Shown here piece by piece: positions 32,767 to 43,423 of a DNA stretch of 64,000 bases (position 1 is its first letter; every line of letters starts with the position of its first letter). The notes under the pieces are model-generated. The model did no database searches and had not been told where the DNA came from. It was given only the letters and a program-made list of their open reading frames with translations. This stretch comes from Aromatoleum toluvorans (lineage in GTDB: Bacteria > Pseudomonadota > Gammaproteobacteria > Burkholderiales > Rhodocyclaceae). The stretch is taken from the NCBI RefSeq assembly GCF_012910905.1, contig NZ_WTVN01000021.1, forward strand, positions 1 through 64,000, read 5' to 3'. The position numbers and the translations under genes are program-made.

Positions 32767-34679
32767 TGGCACGCGTCAAGAAATCGGAGCAAACCGCGCA
32801 AGCCAAACCGGAAGCACTGACCGTTGCCGAGTGGCTGGCCCGGCAAGCCCATCAGGACATGCTGCGCTTCATCACCTGCGGCAGCGTGGATGACGGCAAG
32901 AGCACGCTGATCGGCCGCCTGCTGTGGGAATCGCAACAGATCTTCGATGACCAGCTGGCGGCACTGACGGCGGACTCGAAGCGCCACGGCACCCAAGGTG
33001 ACCAGATCGACCTCGCCCTGCTGGTCGACGGCCTTGCCGCCGAACGCGAGCAAGGCATCACGATCGACGTCGCCTACCGCTTCTTTTCCACGCCGCGGCG
33101 CAAGTTCATCGTCGCCGACACGCCGGGCCACGAACAGTACACGCGCAACATGGTCACCGGCGCCTCCACCGCCGACGTCGCCGTGCTCCTTGTGGACGCG
33201 CGACAGGGCGTGCTGACCCAGACCCGCCGGCACGCCTACCTCGTCTCGCTGGTCGGCATCCGGCACGTCATCCTCGCCATCAACAAGATGGATCTGGTGG
33301 CGTACGATCGGCAGGTTTTCGACGCGATCCAGGCCTCGTTCAAGGACATGGCCGCGACGCTGGGGTTCGACAGCGTCACCGCCATCCCGGTGTCGGCGCT
33401 CAAGGGCGACAACATCACCGCGCGGTCGGCGCAGACGCCCTGGTACCAGGGACCGACCCTCATGGCGTGCCTCGAGACGATCGAGATCGAACCTCCCGCG
33501 CATGCCAAGGCCGCCTTCCCCGTTCAGTGGGTCAACCGGCCGCATGCCGACTTCCGCGGCTTCAGCGGCACCCTGGCCTCGGGCGAGCTCGCCGTGGGCG
33601 ACGAAGTGCGGGTCACGGCATCCGGCCAGGTCGCCCGCGTGGCGCGCATCGTGACTGCGGACGGCGACCTGGGCGCCGCCAACGCCGGCGACGCCGTCAC
33701 CCTGGTGCTGGATCGCGAAGTCGATAGCTCCAGGGGGGACGTGCTGGCGCGCGCCGACCAGCCGCTGGAGATGACCGACCAGTTCGAGGCAACCCTGGTC
33801 TGGATGCAGGACGACGCCGGCCTCGTCGGCCGCGCCTACGAGCTGAAGCTCGCCAACCAATGGGCGACCGCCAGCATCACGGCGCTGAAATATCGCGTGG
33901 ACGTCAACACCCAGGCGCACGAGTCCTGCCGGAAGCTGGGGCTGAACGACATTGCCGTGGTCAACCTCGCCCTGAGCAGGCCGCTGGTGTTCGACACCTA
34001 CGAGCAGTCGCACACGCTCGGCGGCTTCATCCTCGTGGACAAGTTCACCCACGCGACGGTGGCGACCGGCATGATCCGCCACAACCTGCGCCGCGCGCAG
34101 AACGTGCACCGTCAGGCACTGAGCATCAGTCGCGAGGACCGCGAACGGCTCAACGGCCATCAGGGCAAGGTCATCTGGTTCACGGGCCTGTCCGGCTCGG
34201 GCAAGTCCACCATTGCCAACGCGCTGGAAAAGGAGCTCCACGCCCAGGGCAGGCGCACCTACATCCTGGACGGCGACAATGTCCGGCAGGGGCTCAACAA
34301 GGACCTCGGCTTTACCGATGCCGACCGCGTGGAGAACATCCGCCGCGTCGCGGAGGTCGCCAGGCTGATGATGGATGCAGGCCTGATCGTGATGACCGCC
34401 TTCATCAGCCCCTTCCGCGCCGAGCGCGAAATGGCGCGCGAACTCATCGGGCAGGACCACTTCATCGAGGTGTTTGTCGATACGCCGCTGGAACTGTGCG
34501 AACAGCGCGATCCGAAAGGGCTCTACAAGAAGGCGCGCAGCGGGCAGCTACCGAACATGACCGGCATCAACAGCCCGTACGAGCCCCCGGAACATCCGAA
34601 CCTGGTCGTCGATACCAGGCAAGCGTCCCTGCAGGACACGGTATCTCATCTGGTTCAGCGGCTCACCGATTCGCGGTGA
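32766..34679 (+). CDS. cysNC: Fused sulfate adenylyltransferase subunit 1 / adenylylsulfate kinase (CysN-CysC)
   Basis: A 637-residue fusion. The N-terminal EF-Tu-like GTPase (CysN, about 30-450) has [15 protein letters not shown] (P-loop), [12 protein letters not shown] and NKMDL, and drives ATP sulfurylase with CysD. The C-terminal APS kinase (CysC, about 465-637) has the P-loop [12 protein letters not shown] and the [15 protein letters not shown] motif, making PAPS. The same fusion is known as NodQ in rhizobia and is widespread in proteobacteria. Together with CysD it gives a complete sulfate-to-PAPS module. No PAPS reductase, sulfite reductase or sulfotransferase gene is nearby, so assimilation versus sulfation cannot be decided. 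Confidence 0.95.
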   Translation: MARVKKSEQTAQAKPEALTVAEWLARQAHQDMLRFITCGSVDDGKSTLIGRLLWESQQIFDDQLAALTADSKRHGTQGDQIDLALLVDGLAAEREQGITIDVAYRFFSTPRRKFIVADTPGHEQYTRNMVTGASTADVAVLLVDARQGVLTQTRRHAYLVSLVGIRHVILAINKMDLVAYDRQVFDAIQASFKDMAATLGFDSVTAIPVSALKGDNITARSAQTPWYQGPTLMACLETIEIEPPAHAKAAFPVQWVNRPHADFRGFSGTLASGELAVGDEVRVTASGQVARVARIVTADGDLGAANAGDAVTLVLDREVDSSRGDVLARADQPLEMTDQFEATLVWMQDDAGLVGRAYELKLANQWATASITALKYRVDVNTQAHESCRKLGLNDIAVVNLALSRPLVFDTYEQSHTLGGFILVDKFTHATVATGMIRHNLRRAQNVHRQALSISREDRERLNGHQGKVIWFTGLSGSGKSTIANALEKELHAQGRRTYILDGDNVRQGLNKDLGFTDADRVENIRRVAEVARLMMDAGLIVMTAFISPFRAEREMARELIGQDHFIEVFVDTPLELCEQRDPKGLYKKARSGQLPNMTGINSPYEPPEHPNLVVDTRQASLQDTVSHLVQRLTDSR

Positions 34680-34691
34680 GGCGATCAGTCG

Positions 34692-34715
34692 AGGGAGCAA
34701 GGCGTAGCGCTCCCT
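34692..34715 (+). terminator. Weak hairpin just after cysNC
   Basis: A 7-bp stem AGGGAGC/GCTCCCT with a 10-nt loop begins 13 nt after the cysNC stop and is followed by TGTCTGC, without a T tract. Possible transcript end or 3' stabiliser. Confidence 0.35.
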
Positions 34716-34771
34716 TGTCTGCGCTGCATTCAGCTGGATCAGAACGTCTCGGATCGCCGCGCGCCACGGGA

Positions 34772-34795
34772 GTCACGTCATCCGCATGACGTGAC
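34772..34795. repeat. Perfect 10-bp inverted repeat in the cysNC-tRNA gap
   Basis: GTCACGTCAT and ATGACGTGAC flank a 4-nt loop (CCGC). There is no T tract on either strand, so it is not a standard terminator. It lies in the 200-bp gap between cysNC and tRNA-Phe, which otherwise holds only the two hairpins listed here. Confidence 0.5.
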
Positions 34796-34826
34796 GACAT
34801 GCCCGGCGCGTCAATAAATGCCGGAC

Positions 34827-34870
34827 GCCCAAAAGCACTTAGCCCAGCGCGATGGCTGGGCTAAGTGCTT
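34827..34870 (-). terminator. Strong hairpin terminator of tRNA-Phe
   Basis: A perfect 16-bp stem (34833-34848 with 34855-34870, arm AAGCACTTAGCCCAGC) and 6-nt loop begin 10 nt after the tRNA 3' end. On the minus strand the stem is followed by TTGGGCG, with TT of the stem base adding to the run. It may also stop plus-strand transcripts leaving cysNC. Confidence 0.75.
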
Positions 34871-34879
34871 GGTATTTCT

Positions 34880-34955
34880 TGGTGGCCAGGGACGGAATCG
34901 AACCGCCGACACGCGGATTTTCAATCCGCTGCTCTACCAACTGAGCTACCTGGCC
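34880..34955 (-). tRNA. tRNA-Phe (GAA)
   Basis: This 76-nt gene folds as a full cloverleaf: acceptor GGCCAGG/CCTGGCC, D arm GCTCAGTTGGTAGAGC, anticodon stem GCGGA/TCCGC with loop TTGAAAA (anticodon GAA, Phe), a 5-nt variable region, and T arm with TTCGATT. The 3' CCA is encoded. It has its own promoter and terminator. Confidence 0.97.
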
Positions 34956-34968
34956 GGTGAAGACGCGC

Positions 34969-34996
34969 ATTATAGCGGGTATCGGCGACGAGTCAA
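34969..34996 (-). promoter_or_regulatory. Sigma-70 promoter of tRNA-Phe
   Basis: On the minus strand TTGACT (34996-34991) and a perfect TATAAT (34974-34969) are 16 bp apart, with the tRNA 5' end 14 nt beyond the -10. It is followed by GC-rich GCGCG, typical of the discriminator of stable-RNA promoters. Confidence 0.85.
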
Positions 34997-35034
34997 ACAT
35001 ATTTTCGTCACGACGCTGAAATATCGCGCCTACG

Positions 35035-35070
35035 CAAAAAACATGGGGCAGCCGTCGGCTGCCCCATGTT
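35035..35070 (-). terminator. Rho-independent terminator of the yjcH-actP operon
   Basis: A perfect 14-bp stem (AACATGGGGCAGCC, 35040-35053, with 35057-35070) and 3-nt loop are followed on the minus strand by a run of T residues (plus-strand A run 35036-35041). It lies 46 nt past the actP stop. Confidence 0.92.
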
Positions 35071-35116
35071 CGTTTCCTGCAACCGCCGGCCCGCAGGCCG
35101 GCGGAGGTGGCGCATC

Positions 35117-36835
35117 TTAGTGACCGGAAGCGGCTTCCGCGCCGATGCCGGTTTCCGAACGCACCTTCTGCGCGAGGTAACCTGCACGGTCTTCCTGGGC
35201 ACGGGCGCTGTTGTCGAGGATCGAGAACAGCCAGATGCCGATGAAGCCTGCGGCCATCGAGAAGAGCGCCGGCGAGGTGTAGGGGAACAGCGCCGAGCCC
35301 TTCGGGTTGCCGAGCGTGGCTTCCCACACCGACGGCGACACGATCGTCAGCACCACGGCGGTGATCAGGCCGAGGAAACCGCCCCAGCATGCGCCGCGCG
35401 TCGTGCAGTCCTTCCACAGCACCGACATGAACAGCACCGGGAAGTTGGCCGAAGCGGCGATCGCGAAGGCCAGCGAGACCATGAACGCGATGTTCTGCTT
35501 CTCGAACGCGATGCCGAGGATGACCGCGACGACACCGAGAACCACCGTGGTGATGCGCGACACACGCAGCTCGGAGGCCGAATCGGCGTTGCCGTGCTTG
35601 AACACCGTGGCGTACAGGTCGTGCGACACCGCCGAAGCACCCGACAGCGTCAGACCGGCAACCACCGCGAGGATGGTGGCGAACGCGACCGCGGAGATGA
35701 AGCCGAGGAACACGTTGCCGCCGACCGCGTTGGCGAGGTGGATAGCGGCCATGTTGCCGCCGCCGATCAGGCCGCCCTTGGCGTCGAGGAACTGCGGGTT
35801 GGTCGAGACCAGAACGATCGCGCCGAAGCCGATGATGAAGGTCAGGATGTAGAAGTAGCCGATCCAGGTGGTCGCCCAGAACACCGACTTGCGGGCTTCC
35901 TTGGCATCCGGCACGGTGAAGAAGCGCATCAGGATGTGCGGCAGGCCGGCGGTACCGAACATCAGCGCCATGCCGAACGAGATCGCGGAGATCGGATCCT
36001 TGATGAAGGAACCCGGACCCATGATCGCCTGGCCGATGATGCCGGCTTCTTCCGCGGTCTTGCCACCGGCCAGCGCCACGCCCGCCTTGACCTTGACCGA
36101 CGCCGCGAACAGCGCTTCCGGCGAGAAGCCGTAGTTCAGCATGACCATGAAGGCCATGAAGGACGCGCCGGCGAGCAGCAGGCAGGCCTTGATGATCTGC
36201 ACCCAGGTCGTCGCGGTCATGCCGCCGAACAGCACATACACCATCATCAGCGCGCCGACGATGACGACCGCCATCCAGTACTCCAGACCGAACAGCAGCT
36301 TGATCAGCTGGCCCGCACCGACCATCTGCGCGATCAGGTAGAACGCGACGACGACCAGCGTGCCGGAGGCCGCAAAGGTGCGGATCGGCGTCTGCTTGAA
36401 GCGGTACGCGGCGACGTCGGCAAAGGTGAATTTGCCGAGATTGCGCAGCTTTTCCGCCATCAGGAAGGTGATCACCGGCCAGCCGACGAGGAAGCCGATC
36501 GAGTAGATCAGGCCATCGTAGCCGTTGGCCATCACCGCGGCGGAAATGCCGAGGAAGGACGCGGCCGACATGTAGTCGCCGGCGATCGCCAGGCCGTTCT
36601 GGAAGCCGGTGATGCCGCCGCCGGCGGTGTAGAAGTCCGCCGCCGACTTGGTCTTGGCCGCCGCCCACTTGGTGATGAACAGGGTGGCAACGACGAAGAC
36701 GGCGAACATGATGATCGCGGTCCAGTTGGTCGCCTGCTTCTCGGCCTGACCGAGGTCAGCGCCGGCCGCCAGTACGGCGCCCGCGCCCAGGGCGAGCGCG
36801 AGGCCGCCGCCGAGTTTCATGAAGCGGCCGCTCAT
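35117..36835 (-). CDS. actP: Cation/acetate symporter ActP
   Basis: A 572-residue sodium:solute symporter (SSS family) with about 13-14 membrane helices; the first may act as a cleaved leader ([20 protein letters not shown]). ActP co-transports acetate and some other short monocarboxylates with Na+ or H+. Seen: [29 protein letters not shown] (in parts), which is the strongly conserved ActP segment, [22 protein letters not shown], and [12 protein letters not shown]. It overlaps yjcH by ATGA, the invariant partner order. A TctDE-like two-component system lies just upstream and probably regulates it. Confidence 0.95.
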   Translation of the reverse strand: MSGRFMKLGGGLALALGAGAVLAAGADLGQAEKQATNWTAIIMFAVFVVATLFITKWAAAKTKSAADFYTAGGGITGFQNGLAIAGDYMSAASFLGISAAVMANGYDGLIYSIGFLVGWPVITFLMAEKLRNLGKFTFADVAAYRFKQTPIRTFAASGTLVVVAFYLIAQMVGAGQLIKLLFGLEYWMAVVIVGALMMVYVLFGGMTATTWVQIIKACLLLAGASFMAFMVMLNYGFSPEALFAASVKVKAGVALAGGKTAEEAGIIGQAIMGPGSFIKDPISAISFGMALMFGTAGLPHILMRFFTVPDAKEARKSVFWATTWIGYFYILTFIIGFGAIVLVSTNPQFLDAKGGLIGGGNMAAIHLANAVGGNVFLGFISAVAFATILAVVAGLTLSGASAVSHDLYATVFKHGNADSASELRVSRITTVVLGVVAVILGIAFEKQNIAFMVSLAFAIAASANFPVLFMSVLWKDCTTRGACWGGFLGLITAVVLTIVSPSVWEATLGNPKGSALFPYTSPALFSMAAGFIGIWLFSILDNSARAQEDRAGYLAQKVRSETGIGAEAASGH

Positions 36836-37140
36836 TTGCTGCTCTCCTTGACGATGTCCTGGGTCAGCGCATCGAACTCGGAGTTCGCGCGGCGCACGTA
36901 GATGCCGGTGATGATGATCGTGAACACGATCACCCCGAAACCGACGGGAATGCCGACCGTCATGACGCCAGCACCGAGCTTCTGGGCGAACAGTCCCTTG
37001 TCGAACGCGATCACCGCAATGTAGCCGTAGTACACGACCATCATGATGGCCGTCAGAATCCAGCCATACGACGAGCGCGTGCTCACCAGCTGCTGGTATT
37101 TCGGGTTGGCGACGATTTTTGTCACCATATCGTTTTGCAT
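36832..37140 (-). CDS. yjcH: DUF485 small membrane protein YjcH
   Basis: A 102-residue inner-membrane protein with two hydrophobic helices (about 26-44 and 62-82) and a conserved N-terminal segment ([16 protein letters not shown]). DUF485 proteins are almost always encoded immediately before ActP and are thought to assist the symporter, but the mechanism is unknown. A strong GGAGGGAGA ribosome-binding site lies just before the ATG. The 135-bp gap upstream contains CTTAC repeats and a small CCGGGC/GCCCGG hairpin with a T-rich loop (37167-37187). Confidence 0.92.
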   Translation of the reverse strand: MQNDMVTKIVANPKYQQLVSTRSSYGWILTAIMMVVYYGYIAVIAFDKGLFAQKLGAGVMTVGIPVGFGVIVFTIIITGIYVRRANSEFDALTQDIVKESSK

Positions 37141-37211
37141 GTCTCCCTCCTCAAACGATGGTCGGGCCGGGCTCTTTTTTTGCCCGGTTAGCGCAACCTT
37201 AAACGGGGAGA

Positions 37212-37237
37212 CTTACGACGCCCTTACGAGCGCTTAC
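37212..37237. promoter_or_regulatory. Three CTTAC direct repeats upstream of yjcH-actP
   Basis: On the plus strand CTTAC starts at 37212, 37223 and 37233, giving spacings of 11 and 10 bp, about one helical turn. This is the layout of OmpR-family response-regulator sites. They lie 72-97 bp upstream of the yjcH start. The CTTACAT pair at the promoter of the neighbouring response-regulator gene has the same core and spacing. Confidence 0.5.
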
Positions 37238-37275
37238 AGAGATTCGCCGGCGCGCAAGGCCGTCGGCGCACCCGG

Positions 37276-38760
37276 CTAACCGAGCGGAAAGTCGCCGTAC
37301 ACCTGGATCGGCGGCGGGGGGACGTGGCCGCGCGGGAAGACGATCTGGACGAGCGTGCCGCGACCACCGGGATTCGCATTGAGGCTGACTGTCGCGCGGT
37401 GCAGCTCGGCGATCTCGCGCACGATGGGCAGACCCAGGCCGGAGCCGTCCTCGCCGCTGCCGAGCACACGGTAGAAGCGTTCGAACACGCGCTCGCGGTC
37501 GGCCTCGGGGATGCCGACGCCGGTGTCCTCGACCTCGAGGATGGGCGCCCCGGCGAAGCGCGTGCGCGCCGTGACGCTGCCGCCGGCCGGCGTGTACTTG
37601 ATCGCGTTGTCGACGAGGTTCTTGATCAGCTCGCGCAGCAGCACGGGGTTGCCCTCGACCGTCAGCGGATCGGAGCCGCCCTCGACGCCGAGGTCGATGC
37701 CTTTCGCCTGGGCGCGCGGAAAGAGGTCGAGCGCGACGTCGCGCACGAGCGCGCGCAGGTCCATCGTTTCGACTGCGTAGAGCTTCTCGAAGCTTGCCTC
37801 GGCGCGGGCGAGCGACAGCAGCTGGTTGATGAGGTGGCTCGCGCGTTCCGTGCTCTGCGCGATGCGCGACAACGATTCGCGCAGCGCAACCGGATCCGCT
37901 TCCTGCAGCGCGAGTTCGGTCTGCATGCGCAGCCCCGTGAGCGGCGTGCGCATCTGGTGCGCGGCGTCCGCGATGAAGCGCTGCTGGGCCTGCAGGTTTT
38001 CCTCGAGGCGCGCCATCATGTCGTTGAAGGCGACGATCAGCGGGCGCACTTCCTCGGGCACGCTCGCGGCCGCGATCGGCGAGAGATCCGTGGGGCGACG
38101 ACGGCGGATCAGGCTCTGCAGGCGGTTGAGCGGCGCGATGCCGCGCGACAGCCCCACCCATACCAGCACCACCGCGAGCGGAATGATCGCGAACTGCGGC
38201 AGCAGCACGCCGGTGACGACGCGCGACGCGAGGTCGCTGCGCTTGTTGCGCGTTTCGGCGACCTGCACGAGCACGAGCGGACTGGCGGGTTCCGGCCACG
38301 GGCGCAGGAACTGGTAGGCGATGCGCACCTCTTCGCCATGGATGACGTCGTCGCGGTAGAGCACGTCTTCGGGGATGAGGATCGGCGGCGCCGGCGTCCA
38401 GCCGATCTCGCGGTCGCCGGTGACGAGGTCGCCGCTCTCGTGCGCGACCTGATAGTAGACGACGTCGTCCTGGTCGGCGCGGAACAGCGCCCGCGGCGGC
38501 GCCGGGAAATGCACCGCGACCTTGCCCTCCTCCACCGACACCAGGCGCGCCAGCGCCCGCACGCTGTCGGCGAGCGCGCGGTCGTAGGGCTGGTTGGCGA
38601 TGTTGTCCGCGACGTTGTGCGTGACGATGATCGAGATCGGCCACAGGAACAGCAGCGGCGCGAGCATCCAGTCGAGGATCTCGCCGAACAGCGAGTTCGG
38701 CTGCGTCGACGAGCGCCCGCCCGCAGCGGACTTGTCAGGCTTTCGCCGCCTGGCCAGCAT
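37276..38760 (-). CDS. Sensor histidine kinase, TctE-like
   Basis: A 494-residue membrane kinase. Seen: a first membrane helix at about 32-50, a periplasmic sensor region (about 55-180) of the type seen in tricarboxylate sensors, a second helix at about 185-205, a HAMP segment, the dimerisation H-box DAAHQMRTPL with phospho-acceptor His268, and the ATP-binding N box (NLVDNAIKYTP), G1 (DTGVGIP), F (FERFYR) and G2 (GSGLGLPIV). It overlaps the response-regulator gene by 26 nt. Position next to yjcH-actP suggests it senses acetate or another carboxylate, an inference. TctE itself senses tricarboxylates, so the ligand is open. Confidence 0.9.
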   Translation of the reverse strand: MLARRRKPDKSAAGGRSSTQPNSLFGEILDWMLAPLLFLWPISIIVTHNVADNIANQPYDRALADSVRALARLVSVEEGKVAVHFPAPPRALFRADQDDVVYYQVAHESGDLVTGDREIGWTPAPPILIPEDVLYRDDVIHGEEVRIAYQFLRPWPEPASPLVLVQVAETRNKRSDLASRVVTGVLLPQFAIIPLAVVLVWVGLSRGIAPLNRLQSLIRRRRPTDLSPIAAASVPEEVRPLIVAFNDMMARLEENLQAQQRFIADAAHQMRTPLTGLRMQTELALQEADPVALRESLSRIAQSTERASHLINQLLSLARAEASFEKLYAVETMDLRALVRDVALDLFPRAQAKGIDLGVEGGSDPLTVEGNPVLLRELIKNLVDNAIKYTPAGGSVTARTRFAGAPILEVEDTGVGIPEADRERVFERFYRVLGSGEDGSGLGLPIVREIAELHRATVSLNANPGGRGTLVQIVFPRGHVPPPPIQVYGDFPLG

Positions 38761-39421
38761 CCACCGTTTCCAGGCAGTACCCCAGGCCGCGCACCGTCAC
38801 GATGCGCACGCCGCTGTCTTCGAGCTTCTTGCGCAGGCGATGGACATAGACCTCGATCGCGTTGCTGGAGACTTCCTCGCCCCAGCCGCACAGGTGATCG
38901 ACGAGCTGGTCCTTGCTGACGAGGCGTCCCACGCGCAGGATGAACACTTCCAGCAGGCCGATCTCGCGCGCCGAGAACTCGACCACCTGGCCGTTGATCT
39001 TGACGACGCGGTCGGCCTGGTCGTACGACAGGCTGCCGACCTCGATGCAGCGCGGCTGCCCCGTACCGCGGCGGGTGAGCGCACGCACGCGCGCTTCGAG
39101 TTCCGGCAGTGCGAAGGGCTTCGTGAGATAGTCGTCGGCGCCCGCATCCAGGCCGCGCACGCGGTCCTCGACGCCGTCCTGGGCCGTCAGGATCAGCACG
39201 GGGAGCGTCGACTTGCGTGCCCTCAGGCGCTTGAGGACTTCGATCCCGGGAAGCCGCGGCAGGCCCAGATCGAGGATCACGAGATCGTAGGGCTGCGATG
39301 CCAATGCGGTATCGGCCTCGCTGCCGGAAGCCACGTGGTCGACCGCAAAGCCACTGCGCCGAAGCGCACGGCACAAGCCATCCGCGATGACGGCATCATC
39401 TTCTGCAAGCAGAATCCGCAT
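38735..39421 (-). CDS. OmpR-family response regulator, TctD-like
   Basis: A 228-residue regulator: receiver domain (acidic Asp8/Asp9, phospho-acceptor Asp51 in VILDLGLPRLPG, Lys in YLTKPF) and a C-terminal winged helix (about 128-222, FSAREIGLLEVFILRVGRLVSK...VYVHRLRKKLE). It forms an overlapping pair with the kinase downstream. A CTTACAT direct repeat lies 10-27 bp before its ATG, suggesting autoregulation, and similar repeats near yjcH-actP make that operon the likely target. Confidence 0.92.
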   Translation of the reverse strand: MRILLAEDDAVIADGLCRALRRSGFAVDHVASGSEADTALASQPYDLVILDLGLPRLPGIEVLKRLRARKSTLPVLILTAQDGVEDRVRGLDAGADDYLTKPFALPELEARVRALTRRGTGQPRCIEVGSLSYDQADRVVKINGQVVEFSAREIGLLEVFILRVGRLVSKDQLVDHLCGWGEEVSSNAIEVYVHRLRKKLEDSGVRIVTVRGLGYCLETVDAGQAAKA

Positions 39422-39430
39422 GGAATCAGG

Positions 39431-39448
39431 ATGTAAGTTATATGTAAG
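39431..39448 (-). promoter_or_regulatory. CTTACAT direct repeat at the response-regulator promoter
   Basis: On the minus strand CTTACAT-ATAA-CTTACAT forms two identical 7-mers 11 bp apart, immediately upstream of the response-regulator ATG. This is the classical tandem half-site spacing for OmpR/PhoB-family regulators and probably an autoregulatory box. The AT-rich patch also overlaps any -10 element. Confidence 0.6.
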
Positions 39449-39650
39449 CGGGCACGCCTAGATTTACACCCGCTGTTCTCCTTTACCCGGTCAGAGGAAC
39501 GGCCGCGCCGCCAGCGCGCCCGCTCCCGGGAGCTTCCGGCAGACCTCTCCGGAAACTCCCGACCGCCTTTTTGTCCGTCTCCCCGATTATCACACGCTTC
39601 GGGCGCAACTGCGCGCCGGGGCCCGTACCCATGCCGACCGCGTGCGCCAG

Positions 39651-39682
39651 AAACAAAACGGCCCCGCCGAAGCGGGGCCGTT
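39651..39682 (-). terminator. Rho-independent terminator of groES-groEL
   Basis: An 11-bp stem (AACGGCCCCGC, 39657-39667, with 39672-39682) and CGAA loop are followed on the minus strand by TTGTTTC. It lies 48 nt past the groEL stop. Confidence 0.85.
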
Positions 39683-39730
39683 GTGCCGGGCACGCGTGCC
39701 CGGGAGCGTGAAGCTGCGCTCAGACGGGCA

Positions 39731-41395
<1,665 letters not shown>

Positions 41396-41428
41396 CTAGG
41401 ATTCGTTTGACGAGGCGGAACGGGAGGC

Positions 41429-41719
41429 TCAGGCCTCGACCACGCCCATGATGTCTTCTTCACGCATGACGAGCAGCTCGTCGCCTTCGACCTTGACGGT
41501 CTGGCCGGCGTACTTGCCGAACAGGACCTTGTCGCCGACCTTGACGGCCATCGGGCGGACCTTGCCGTCGTCGAGGATCTTGCCGTTGCCCACGGCCAGC
41601 ACTTCGCCCTGGTCGGGCTTCTCGCCGGCCGAGTCGGGGATCACGATGCCGCTGGCGGTCTTGCGTTCGGCTTCGAGGCGCTTGACGATCACACGATCAT
41701 GCAAGGGACGGATTTTCAT
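41429..41719 (-). CDS. groES: Co-chaperonin GroES (Hsp10)
   Basis: A 96-residue co-chaperonin: [18 protein letters not shown] at the N-terminus, the mobile loop [14 protein letters not shown] that contacts GroEL, and the C-terminal EDIMGVVEA. The ATG at 41719 has AGGAG 8 nt upstream; the frame stays open upstream through the regulatory region but that part is not GroES. First gene of groES-groEL. The promoter lies about 110 nt upstream and overlaps a CIRCE operator. Confidence 0.98.
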   Translation of the reverse strand: MKIRPLHDRVIVKRLEAERKTASGIVIPDSAGEKPDQGEVLAVGNGKILDDGKVRPMAVKVGDKVLFGKYAGQTVKVEGDELLVMREEDIMGVVEA

Positions 41720-41802
41720 TGAGTCACTCCTTGTTATCACATCGAGCACGGGACACGGCCCGTCAGGAAAATTCGCTGTGGCCACGGGCCTGGCCCGGGC
41801 CG

Positions 41803-41829
41803 TTAGCACTCACTGCCAACGAGTGCTAA
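41803..41829 (-). promoter_or_regulatory. CIRCE operator (HrcA binding site) of groESL
   Basis: TTAGCACTC-N9-GAGTGCTAA matches the CIRCE consensus exactly. HrcA repressor binds this element and is released on heat shock. It lies immediately downstream of the -10 box and 84 nt before the groES ATG, so it would block initiation. Confidence 0.97.
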
Positions 41830-41857
41830 TAATAGGGACGCACTTTTGGGATTTCAA
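41829..41857 (-). promoter_or_regulatory. groESL promoter with sigma-70 and possible sigma-32 features
   Basis: On the minus strand TTGAAA and TATTAT are 17 bp apart. The same stretch reads CTTGAAA, 14 bp, CCCTATTA, close to the sigma-32 consensus (CTTGAAA-N11-16-CCCCATNT). The CIRCE repeat begins at the last base of the -10. Dual control by HrcA and heat-shock sigma factor, as reported in several betaproteobacteria, is therefore possible. Confidence 0.7.
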
Positions 41858-41930
41858 GTGCGGTTCGGTGAGAAATTTTTGTCGGGCCCGGAAAGCCTCC
41901 GGCGCGCCACCACCGCAGCGGGTGGACGAG

Positions 41931-41980
41931 GAAGAAAAGGCAGTGCGCCTCTCCCGGGATCGGCGGGAGAGGAGAGGCGC
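41931..41980 (-). terminator. Terminator of the aromatic aminotransferase gene
   Basis: GCGCCTCTCC (41945-41954) pairs with GGAGAGGCGC (41971-41980); an inner CTCTCCC/GGGAGAG pairing is an alternative. On the minus strand the stem is followed by ACTGCCTTTTCTTCC. It starts 8 nt beyond the stop codon. Confidence 0.75.
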
Positions 41981-41987
41981 CGCGGCG

Positions 41988-43184
41988 TCAGTCCTTGAGG
42001 ACGGCCGCCATCGCTTCGGCAACGTAGTCGACGTTGCGGGTGTTGAGGCCGGCGACGCACATGCGGCCGGAGCGCACCAGATACACGGCGAATTCCTCGC
42101 GCAGGCGGTCGACCTGCTCGGGGCTGAGGCCGGTGTAGCTGAACATGCCGCGCTGCTTGACGAAGTAGCTGAAGTCGCGCCCCGGCACGCGGGCGGTGAT
42201 CACGTCGTGGAGCTTCTGGCGCATCGCGCGGATGCGGGAGCGCATCGCCTCGACCTCGCCGGTCCATTCGCCGTACAGCGCGGGGTCGTCCATCACCATC
42301 GCGGTGACGCGCCCGCCGTGGAAGGGGGGGCTGGAGTAGTTGCGGCGCACGGTGAACTTCATCTGGCCGAGCACGCGTGCGGCTTCCTCGGCGTCCTGGC
42401 ACACGATGGACAGGCCGCCGCAGCGTTCGCCGTAGAACGAGAGGTTCTTGGAGAAGGAGTTGCTGACGAGAAAGCTCACGCCGGCGTCGGCGAGCGCGCG
42501 GATCGCGAAGGCGTCGTCGTCGAGGCTGTCGCCAAAGCCCTGGTAGGCGATGTCGAGGAAGGGGATGAGCTTGCGTTCCTTCGCGACGGCGATGACGGCG
42601 CGCCACTGATCCTGCGACAGGTCGACGCCGGTCGGGTTATGGCAGCAGGGGTGCAGCAGCACGATGCTGCGGGCCGGCAGGGTGTTTAGCGTCGCGAGCA
42701 TGGCGTCGAAGCGCACGCCGCCGGTCGCCGCATCGTAGTAGGGGTAGTCATGCACGGCGATGCCGGCGCCCTCGAAGATCGAGCGGTGGTTGTCCCAGGT
42801 CGGATCGCTGACCCACACCTCGCTGGCGGGGAAGTAGCGCTTCAGCAGATCGGCGCCGACCTTGAGCGCGCCCGAGCCGCCGATGGTCTGGATCGTGGCG
42901 ATGCGGCCGGCCTTGAGCGCGGCGTGTTCCGGACCGAAGAGCAGGCGCTGCACGGCGGCACGGTAGTCGGCGGCACCTTCCATCGGCAGGTAGGAGCGCG
43001 GCAGCGGCGTCGCGGCAAGCGCCACTTCGGCCTTGCGCACCGAGCCGAGCAGCGGGATGCGGCCTTCCTCGTCGTAGTACAGGCCGATGCCGAGATTGAC
43101 TTTCTGCGCACGCGGATCCTGCATGAAGGTTTCGACGAGGGTGAGGATGGGGTCGCCGGGGTAGGCGTCGACGTGTTCGAACAT
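41988..43184 (-). CDS. tyrB: Aromatic amino acid / aspartate aminotransferase (TyrB type)
   Basis: A 398-residue PLP-dependent class-I aminotransferase of the AspC/TyrB subgroup, interconverting aspartate, phenylalanine and tyrosine with their 2-oxo acids. Seen: the N-terminal [47 protein letters not shown], the PLP lysine in [18 protein letters not shown], and substrate-binding Arg in [13 protein letters not shown]. AspC and TyrB cannot be separated safely by eye; the N-terminal PGDPI favours TyrB. The ATG at 43184 gives the family N-terminus, while the frame extends upstream without similarity. Confidence 0.92.
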   Translation of the reverse strand: MFEHVDAYPGDPILTLVETFMQDPRAQKVNLGIGLYYDEEGRIPLLGSVRKAEVALAATPLPRSYLPMEGAADYRAAVQRLLFGPEHAALKAGRIATIQTIGGSGALKVGADLLKRYFPASEVWVSDPTWDNHRSIFEGAGIAVHDYPYYDAATGGVRFDAMLATLNTLPARSIVLLHPCCHNPTGVDLSQDQWRAVIAVAKERKLIPFLDIAYQGFGDSLDDDAFAIRALADAGVSFLVSNSFSKNLSFYGERCGGLSIVCQDAEEAARVLGQMKFTVRRNYSSPPFHGGRVTAMVMDDPALYGEWTGEVEAMRSRIRAMRQKLHDVITARVPGRDFSYFVKQRGMFSYTGLSPEQVDRLREEFAVYLVRSGRMCVAGLNTRNVDYVAEAMAAVLKD

Positions 43185-43423
43185 GGGCAAGCGGCTCCGC
43201 GGTGATCGGTCGGGTTGAACGGTCGCTGCAGCGCGGACGAAATGACACGGCGCACGCGGACAGCAGTTACGGGAGTGTATCCGATCGGATCGTCGCGGCA
43301 CGTCGACGCACGCAGCGGCGTATCTCCGTGCCGAAATTTCCCGGCCGGCGGCAGCCCTTGCCTCGGCTTGCCCGCCCGATCATCCCGGCGACATGAGGAA
43401 GGTAACTTTATGTGACAATGGCG

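Larger units (their letters stand above)
39422..39730. other. 309-bp intergenic region between the response-regulator gene and groEL
   Basis: The end next to the response-regulator gene (39422-39480) is AT-rich and contains its promoter region with the CTTACAT repeats. The other end holds the groEL terminator (39651-39682). The middle is GC-rich with no coding potential or RNA gene that I can recognise. Confidence 0.7.

Noticed and set aside
37167..37187. CCGGGC hairpin with T-rich loop as terminator of the sensor kinase gene
   Set aside because: The T run is in the loop, not after the stem, and the element lies inside the upstream region of yjcH. At most it affects the yjcH leader.
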